From positions 1-64,000 of the forward strand of contig CAAENX010000013.1 of NCBI GenBank assembly GCA_900757495.1: a stretch of 64,000 nucleotides of DNA, written 5' to 3'. Within the stretch, counting starts at the first letter, position 1. The number at the start of each line of letters is the position of its first letter. Below the pieces are notes generated by a model. The model was given only the letters and a program-made list of their open reading frames with translations, had not been told where the DNA came from and searched no databases. The position numbers were made by a program, and so were the translations under genes. The stretch is from an uncultured Collinsella sp. Its GTDB lineage: Bacteria > Actinomycetota > Coriobacteriia > Coriobacteriales > Coriobacteriaceae. Below are positions 60,711-64,000 of this stretch, in pieces.

Positions 60711-62858
60711 ATGGATCTTATCGCCCAGCTCGCCCGCGAGCTCAACCTTAAGGCCGCCAACGTCGAGGCGGCCGTCAAGCTCATCGACGAGGGCAACACC
60801 ATCCCCTTTATCTCGCGCTACCGCAAGGAAGCCACGGGCGGCATGGACGACGTCGCCCTGCGCGCGCTGGACGAGCGCCTGTCTTACCTGCGCAATCTTG
60901 AGCAGCGCAAAGAGGACGTCATCCTGCTTATCAACGCCCAGGGCAAACTCACGCCCGAACTCGAGCAGCAGATTCGCGAGGCCACGCAGCTCCAGCGCGT
61001 CGAGGACCTCTACAAGCCCTACCGCAAAAAGCGCATGACTCGCGCGCAGAAGGCCCGCGAGGCCGGCCTGGAGCCACTCGCCAACATGATCATCATGCAG
61101 GCCTCGGCCAAGGGCAGTGCGCTCGACGCCGCCGCGGCATACGTCAACGAGGAGGCTGGCTTCGACACGCCCGAGAAGGCACTCGCCGGTGCCGCCGACA
61201 TCGTGGCCGAGACGGTGGCCGAGGACCCCGAGAACGTCGCCGACCTGCGCGCCTTTACGCAAAACACCGCCGATATCGTCGTCGAGGCGACCGACCCCGC
61301 GGAGAAAACTCCCTACGAGCCTTACTACAACTTTGACGAGCCGCTGCGCCGCATCCCTAACCACCGCGTGCTGGCTATCGACCGCGGTGAGCGCGAGGGT
61401 AAGCTCCGCGTGCGCGTGAACGTCGACGGCGCTGCCGCCACGGCGCGCCTCGGCAGCCGTTGGCCCCGACGCCAGGGCGTCTTCGCTCCCATCTTCGATG
61501 CCGCCATCGCCGATGGTTACAAGCGCCTCATGGCCCCCTCGCTGGAGCGCGAGGCCCGCGCCAAGCTCACCGTCCGCGCGCAGACCGAGGCCATCAACGT
61601 CTTTGCCAAGAATCTTGAGGGCCTGCTCTCGGCACGCCCCGTCCGCGGCGCCCGCGTGCTCGCGCTCGACCCGGGCTACCGCACCGGCTGCAAGGTCGCC
61701 GTCATGGACGAGACCGGCAAGCTACTCGACCACGGCGTGGTCTACCCCACCAAGCCGCGCCACGACGTCGCCGGCACCAAGCGCGAGCTCGCCCGCCTCG
61801 TCAAGAAGGACGGCGTCAACACCATCGTCATCGGCAACGGCACCGCCAGCCGCGAGACCGAGGAAGTCGTCTCGGAGTTCATTGCCGAGCAGGCGCCCAG
61901 CCTTCGCTACACCATCGTCAACGAGGCCGGCGCATCGGTGTACTCCGCCTCCGAGCTCGCCAGCCAGGAATATCCCGACCTGGACGTCACCGTACGTGGC
62001 GCCATGAGCCTGGGCCGCCGCCTGCAAGACCCGCTGGCAGAGCTCGTCAAGATTCCGCCCCAGTCCATCGGCGTGGGTCAATACCAGCACGACCTTGACC
62101 AGGCCGAACTCTCGCGCACCCTGGGCCACGTGGTGGAAGACGTCGTCAACCGCGTGGGCGTCGACGTCAACACCGCAAGCGCGAGCCTGTTGGGCTACGT
62201 GTCGGGCATCACGCCGAGCGTGGCCAAAAACATCGTGGCTTTCCGCGAGGAAAACGGCGCCTTTACCGATCGCCGCCAGCTCAAGAAGGTCCCCAAGCTG
62301 GGACCCAAGGCATATCTCAACGCCGCGGGCTTCCTGCGCATCAGCGGCGGCAAGAACCCGCTCGACGCGACAAGCGTCCACCCCGAAAGCTACGAGGTGG
62401 CCACGGCCGTCCTGGAGCGTGCCGGCGTTGCGGCAAGCGAGCTCAGCCGCGGCGGCGTGCCCGACATCGAGCGCCGTCTGGGCAGTATCTCGGCGCTGGC
62501 AAGCGACCTGGACTGCGGCACCCTCACGCTCATCGACATTGTCAACGAGCTCAAGAAGCCCGGCCGCGACCCGCGCGACGACGCGCCCGAGGTGGTCTTT
62601 AGCCGCTCGGCACTTTCCATCAACGACCTGGAGCCCGGCATGGAGCTCAAGGGCACGGTGCGCAATGTCGTCGACTTTGGCGCCTTCGTCGACGTGGGCG
62701 TGCATCAGGACGGCCTCGTGCACATCTCCAAACTGGCCAACCGCTTCGTCAAGCACCCAAGCGACGTGGTGCGCGTCGGCGACACGGTCAAGGTGTGGGT
62801 CGAAAAGGTCGATCGCGACCGCAAGAAGATCTCGCTCACCATGGTGCAGGGGAAATAA
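60711..62858 (+). CDS. tex: Tex-family RNA-binding transcription accessory protein
   Basis: A 715-residue protein linked to transcription and stress tolerance in other bacteria. Order: N-terminal Tex helix domain (~1-190, with PFISRYRKEATGG), YqgF/RuvC-like domain (~320-450, ALDPGYRTGCKVAVMD), helix-hairpin-helix modules (~490-560, SPSVAKNIVAFREENGAF-like) and an S1 RNA-binding domain (~640-712, LKGTVRNVVDFGAFVDVGVHQDGLVH). The ATG at 60711 with AAGGAG is used; a longer frame adds 26 unrelated residues. Confidence 0.95.
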   Translation: MDLIAQLARELNLKAANVEAAVKLIDEGNTIPFISRYRKEATGGMDDVALRALDERLSYLRNLEQRKEDVILLINAQGKLTPELEQQIREATQLQRVEDLYKPYRKKRMTRAQKAREAGLEPLANMIIMQASAKGSALDAAAAYVNEEAGFDTPEKALAGAADIVAETVAEDPENVADLRAFTQNTADIVVEATDPAEKTPYEPYYNFDEPLRRIPNHRVLAIDRGEREGKLRVRVNVDGAAATARLGSRWPRRQGVFAPIFDAAIADGYKRLMAPSLEREARAKLTVRAQTEAINVFAKNLEGLLSARPVRGARVLALDPGYRTGCKVAVMDETGKLLDHGVVYPTKPRHDVAGTKRELARLVKKDGVNTIVIGNGTASRETEEVVSEFIAEQAPSLRYTIVNEAGASVYSASELASQEYPDLDVTVRGAMSLGRRLQDPLAELVKIPPQSIGVGQYQHDLDQAELSRTLGHVVEDVVNRVGVDVNTASASLLGYVSGITPSVAKNIVAFREENGAFTDRRQLKKVPKLGPKAYLNAAGFLRISGGKNPLDATSVHPESYEVATAVLERAGVAASELSRGGVPDIERRLGSISALASDLDCGTLTLIDIVNELKKPGRDPRDDAPEVVFSRSALSINDLEPGMELKGTVRNVVDFGAFVDVGVHQDGLVHISKLANRFVKHPSDVVRVGDTVKVWVEKVDRDRKKISLTMVQGK

Positions 62859-62865
62859 ACCGCCA

Positions 62866-63085
62866 AAGCAAGGGTACCCCCTGTAGCAGCGTGCAAAATC
62901 GCGAGTATTCTGCAATTTCCGCCGCTCCGAACGCCCCTCAGAGGCAATAAAGTCACAAACAGCCCCCGTTTTAGCGTCGTCAGAGCCAAAACGGGGGCTG
63001 TTCCGTGCTTCAACCAGCTGGTAAAAGCCTTTACCTTGCTGAATACTCTCAATTTTGCACGTCGCAGGCGGGGGTACCTTTGCCT
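62866..63085. repeat. 220-base imperfect palindrome behind tex
   Basis: The 50-base ends (62866-62915 and 63036-63085) are inverted repeats of about 80% identity with GGTACCCCC and GTGCAAAAT blocks. The middle contains a separate AGCCCCCGTTTT/AAAACGGGGGCT hairpin (62961-62999). The element has no coding frame and starts eight bases after the tex stop. It looks like a non-autonomous inverted-repeat element or a large 3' structure. Confidence 0.7.
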
Positions 63086-63239
63086 ACGGCAGGATATGGA
63101 AGCCGAGTGCTAACTTGCCGGCAAGCTCGTGTCGGCAGCCCCGGCCTTTCCTTTACCTAGCGCGACCCTCGCGAAGCGCGTGAGCGATAGGGAAAGGAAA
63201 GGCCGGGGCGAACAACCCGCGGCGCAGCCAGTGTTCGCG
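63085..63239. repeat. Duplicated gene tail and inverted repeat beside the aldolase gene
   Basis: A 20-base sequence, TACGGCAAGATATGGAAGCC at 63241-63260 (the gene's own 3' end), recurs with one change at 63085-63104. In the minus strand the second copy encodes LGFHILP then a stop, the same ending as the gene. Between the two copies lies a GCCCCGGCCTTTCCTTTACC palindrome (63138-63209). Confidence 0.75.
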
Positions 63240-63944
63240 TTACGGCAAGATATGGAAGCCCAAAGCGGCGATATCCTTGGCAAAGCCGCGCACGGTGTCG
63301 AGCGAGACCTCGTACGGATCGCGACCGATGTTCTTGCGCTTGGCCAGGATGCTGTTGGGCACCGTGATGATCTGGCAACCGCAGGCCTGCGCCTGGTAAA
63401 TGTTGATGAGCTCGCGCGTGGATGCCCACAGGACCTCGCAGTTGGGCTTGGCGGCGGCCGTCTTGACCGACTCCGTCACAAACGGAATGGGATCGACGCC
63501 GGTGTCGGCGATGCGACCGGCAAAGAGCGAGATGATGGACGGCGTCTCGGCGTCAACGGCCTCGACCATCTCGTCGACCTGCGTAGGCGTAAAGATGGTG
63601 GTGACGTTGACCTTGATGCCGTCGGCCGAAAGCTTGTGCACCAGCTCGGCGGTGGACTCGCCCTTGGTGGTCACGCACGGAATCTTGACGTAGACGTTCT
63701 CGGCCCAGGCAGCAATCTCGCGGGCCTCGACCTCCATGGTCTCGACGTCGTCGGCAAAGACCTCAAACGACACGGACACATCGGTGATGTGGGCCAGGAC
63801 CTCCTTGGCAAACGCGCGGTAATCCGTCACGCCGCCCTTCTTCATAAGGGACGGGTTGGTCGTGAAACCCTGAACGTTGCCGCTCTCGTACATGTCGAGC
63901 ATGCCCTCGAGGTTTGCACCGTCAGCGAACACCTTGATTGCCAT
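63240..63944 (-). CDS. Transaldolase / fructose-6-phosphate aldolase-like protein
   Basis: A 234-residue TalC/FSA-type class I aldolase. The Schiff-base Lys is in VYVKIPCVTTKG near residue 88, with TTNPSLMKKGG at the start and ISLFAGRIADTGVDP for the phosphate site. Subtype (transaldolase or F6P aldolase) cannot be fixed by sequence alone. The ATG at 63944 has AAAGGA upstream. The stop codon adjoins the repeat described at 63085-63239. Confidence 0.9.
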   Translation of the reverse strand: MAIKVFADGANLEGMLDMYESGNVQGFTTNPSLMKKGGVTDYRAFAKEVLAHITDVSVSFEVFADDVETMEVEAREIAAWAENVYVKIPCVTTKGESTAELVHKLSADGIKVNVTTIFTPTQVDEMVEAVDAETPSIISLFAGRIADTGVDPIPFVTESVKTAAAKPNCEVLWASTRELINIYQAQACGCQIITVPNSILAKRKNIGRDPYEVSLDTVRGFAKDIAALGFHILP

Positions 63945-64000
63945 CTGCCTGATTCCTTTCGTTAGCATACGGCCGATAAACTGCTAAACACTTTATCTAC

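Overview
The window looks like chromosomal DNA of a high-GC, Gram-positive gut actinobacterium of the class Coriobacteriia, most likely Collinsella or a close relative. This is inferred from protein character, high GC, the LPXTG-anchored FctA-type pilin, PTS sugar uptake, and the many stop-codon-proximal palindromes. No 16S or other marker is present, so genus is an inference. No tRNA, rRNA or CRISPR array was seen.

Layout. 0.3-4.5 kb: phosphohexomutase, a homocysteine S-methyltransferase with a DtxR/MntR-type regulator, and divergent peptidase T. 4.8-14.4 kb: a minus-strand envelope and energy block with a complete F-type ATP synthase operon (atpI-like, B, E, F, H, A, G, D, C), then murA and an LCP ligase. 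14.6-21.4 kb: upp, glpK, a threonylcarbamoyl-AMP synthase, a hicAB toxin-antitoxin pair, and prmC and prfA separated by a repeat-rich gap. 21.8-28.9 kb: a decayed transposase and a ~2,244-residue LPXTG surface protein with nine FctA-like isopeptide modules. 29.2-36.8 kb: M20 peptidase, polar amino-acid ABC transporter, aldose epimerase, membrane protein, MerR regulator. 36.9-41.8 kb: UbiX, an LpdC-like UbiD decarboxylase, a DASS anion transporter and a two-domain protein joining an LpdD-like domain to an isopentenyl-diphosphate-isomerase-like Nudix domain. 42-47.5 kb: an MFS exporter and an alpha-glucoside PTS locus (EIICB, GH4 hydrolase, divergent RpiR regulator). 47.5-51.4 kb: LMW phosphatase, AAA_14/DUF4143 ATPase, a TIGR04076 protein, a pyridoxamine kinase-like gene, MITE-like DNA. 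51.5-55.7 kb: MarR plus a heterodimeric ABC exporter. 55.9-60.4 kb: LysR regulator divergent from an SDR / OFA-type MFS / Gfo-Idh catabolic cluster. 60.7-64 kb: tex and a transaldolase/F6P-aldolase-like gene.

The most interesting biology is at 36.9-41.8 kb. UbiX needs dimethylallyl monophosphate to make prenyl-FMN for UbiD. The neighbouring fusion joins an LpdD-like domain, a family reported to serve UbiD/prFMN systems, to an IDI-like Nudix fold. That fold keeps the IDI metal and His/Glu ligands, but the usual catalytic Cys position appears to be Ala. This suggests a dedicated prenyl-donor supply or cofactor-handling enzyme built into an aromatic-acid decarboxylation locus.

A second theme is 3'-end DNA structure. 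Three dispersed repeat families sit on or within a few bases of stop codons: a ~120-165 bp compound hairpin (R1, five copies), a ~31 bp palindrome built on GCGACAAAGGG (R2, about eight copies) and a ~65 bp hairpin (R3, two copies). Several larger unique palindromes also occur.
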